In this document: positions 63,483 to 64,000 of the stretch, piece by piece | How the letters are laid out: every line of letters begins with the position of its first letter | Numbering within the stretch: the first letter of the stretch is position 1 | Translations under genes and position numbers: made by a program | Virus record (IMG/VR): IMGVR_UViG_3300037847_004938 | Location: 1-64,000 of that record | From: a virus | Direction: 5' to 3' (one strand) | DNA length: 64,000 nucleotides | The notes under the pieces: model-generated | What the model was told of the DNA's origin: nothing | The model's input: only the letters and a program-made list of their open reading frames with translations | Databases searched by the model: none

Positions 63483-63782
63483 ATGAAAACTAAAACACTT
63501 CCGACAGGTATCGTTACTACTCAACGCAAAGTAGGTAAAAAAATTATTATTGACGTCAAACGTCCAAAAACATCAAAGACTGTAACACGCTTACAAAAAC
63601 TAGTGGTTGGTTTTTTGTTTAGTTTGGCTTATCTCGGAATATGTGGTTCGACTTATCTCGTCTACATGGACCTCTTTTCAAGAGCTCTTGGGTTGATATT
63701 TCTTCCACTATTCCTTGGTAAGATTTATGTCATCACAATCATGGGATATCACATGTTTCATGAGTTTAAAAGAAATTGGTAA
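63483..63782 (+). CDS. Two-span membrane protein, 99 aa
   Basis: Basic N-terminal 40 residues (MKTKTLPTGIVTTQRKVGKK) precede two hydrophobic spans (VVGFLFSLAYLGICGSTYLV and ALGLIFLPLFLGKIYVITIM) and a short C-terminus. Preceded by TTTAAATTTATATT. Early membrane protein of unknown function, possibly host takeover or exclusion. Confidence 0.6.
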   Translation: MKTKTLPTGIVTTQRKVGKKIIIDVKRPKTSKTVTRLQKLVVGFLFSLAYLGICGSTYLVYMDLFSRALGLIFLPLFLGKIYVITIMGYHMFHEFKRNW

Positions 63783-63784
63783 TT

Positions 63785-64000
63785 ATGGAAACATTTATTA
63801 AAGAACAGCTTATACATCTAGTCGACAAAGTTCTATCGTACAACCGCGACATAGAACAAAAACATTTCGAAGAACAAATGGGTGTCGACCCAATCGACAT
63901 TGACCGTGTTGAATACGAACGTATACTAAACGAATCAAATCATATATTCAAATATATATATGCTCTTGAAAGATTAATCATACAAATAAAAGACAATGAA
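63785..64000 (+). CDS. Early protein, 3' end outside window
   Basis: ATG three bases after the previous stop; the frame stays open to the end of the window. METFIKEQLIHLVDKVLSYN then an acidic helix and KYIYALERLIIQIKDNE. Rich in GTCGACA/TCGACA words typical of the early genes. No family recognised. Confidence 0.6.
   Translation, partial: METFIKEQLIHLVDKVLSYNRDIEQKHFEEQMGVDPIDIDRVEYERILNESNHIFKYIYALERLIIQIKDNE

Larger units (their letters stand above)
938..63742 (+). repeat. Dispersed strand-specific 9-mer TCACAATCA (17 copies)
   Basis: Exact copies start at 938, 1458, 3492, 5252, 6763, 10074, 18912, 24436, 37449, 43406, 51806, 61226, 61575, 62074, 62612, 62953 and 63733. Most continue as TCACAATCAT. 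All are on the + strand, including five inside or between - strand late genes; I found no copy of the reverse complement. Copies are dense in the early regions and sparse in the late region. Confidence 0.8.

Noticed and set aside
1-64000. Window as a closed circular genome
   Set aside because: Joining the last base to the first puts a stop directly before the open frame at the start and gives it no start codon; both end genes simply look cut. No terminal repeat was seen.
1-64000. CRISPR array, integrase or insertion sequence
   Set aside because: No regularly spaced repeats, recombinase motifs or transposase-like genes were seen.

Overview
This window looks like most of the genome of a lytic, short-tailed (podovirus-type) phage of a marine Bacteroidetes host, probably a flavobacterium. 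The DNA is AT-rich. Genes are packed with overlapping stops and starts, and start codons sit behind A/T-rich leaders rather than Shine-Dalgarno boxes. Several gene starts are preceded by TAnnTTTG, the Bacteroidetes -7 promoter element. The head and tail genes fit podovirus-like, crAss-like or large Cellulophaga-podovirus layouts: a large terminase, a portal, a major capsid protein, ring-like connector proteins, a giant tail stabilisation protein and T7-like internal proteins, with no sheath or recognisable tape measure. Assignment to a named group is inference. No integrase, repressor or CRISPR array was seen. Both ends of the window cut through genes, so the genome continues beyond it.

Layout: (1) positions 1-10.4 kb, + strand, carry small early genes, then recombination and replication genes: a PD-(D/E)XK exonuclease and a possible annealing partner, an SSB-like protein, a DnaA domain IV-like protein, a winged-helix initiator, a primase-helicase, a MazG-like enzyme, a metallophosphoesterase and a second nuclease-like protein. 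A possible small RNA lies at 9.37-9.47 kb. (2) Positions 10.4-60.9 kb are almost entirely - strand and are read from right to left. First come GroEL/GroES, a group of very small basic proteins, a lysis block (M15 peptidase, holin, spanin-like and thioredoxin-like proteins, a phage-encoded outer-membrane barrel), giant fibres, small head-associated proteins, terminase, portal, scaffold and capsid. The tail and the large internal proteins are last. One regulator-like gene at 57.3 kb points the other way. (3) Positions 61.1-61.8 kb hold a hairpin-rich, gene-poor region from which the two strands diverge. (4) Positions 61.8-64 kb return to + strand small genes, with structured leaders and a tRNA-Glu(UUC).

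The strongest unexplained signals are at the DNA level. The 9-mer TCACAATCA occurs at least 17 times. All copies are on the + strand, in genes of both orientations and in more than one reading frame. A second 8-mer, ATGCGACA, is clustered in the early genes and three times lies a few bases after the first. Other points of interest are a duplicated pair of lysis-block genes, two virion proteins with von Willebrand A domains, a phage-encoded outer-membrane protein, a run of perfect hairpins in the divergent region, and a leader with two mutually exclusive stems.
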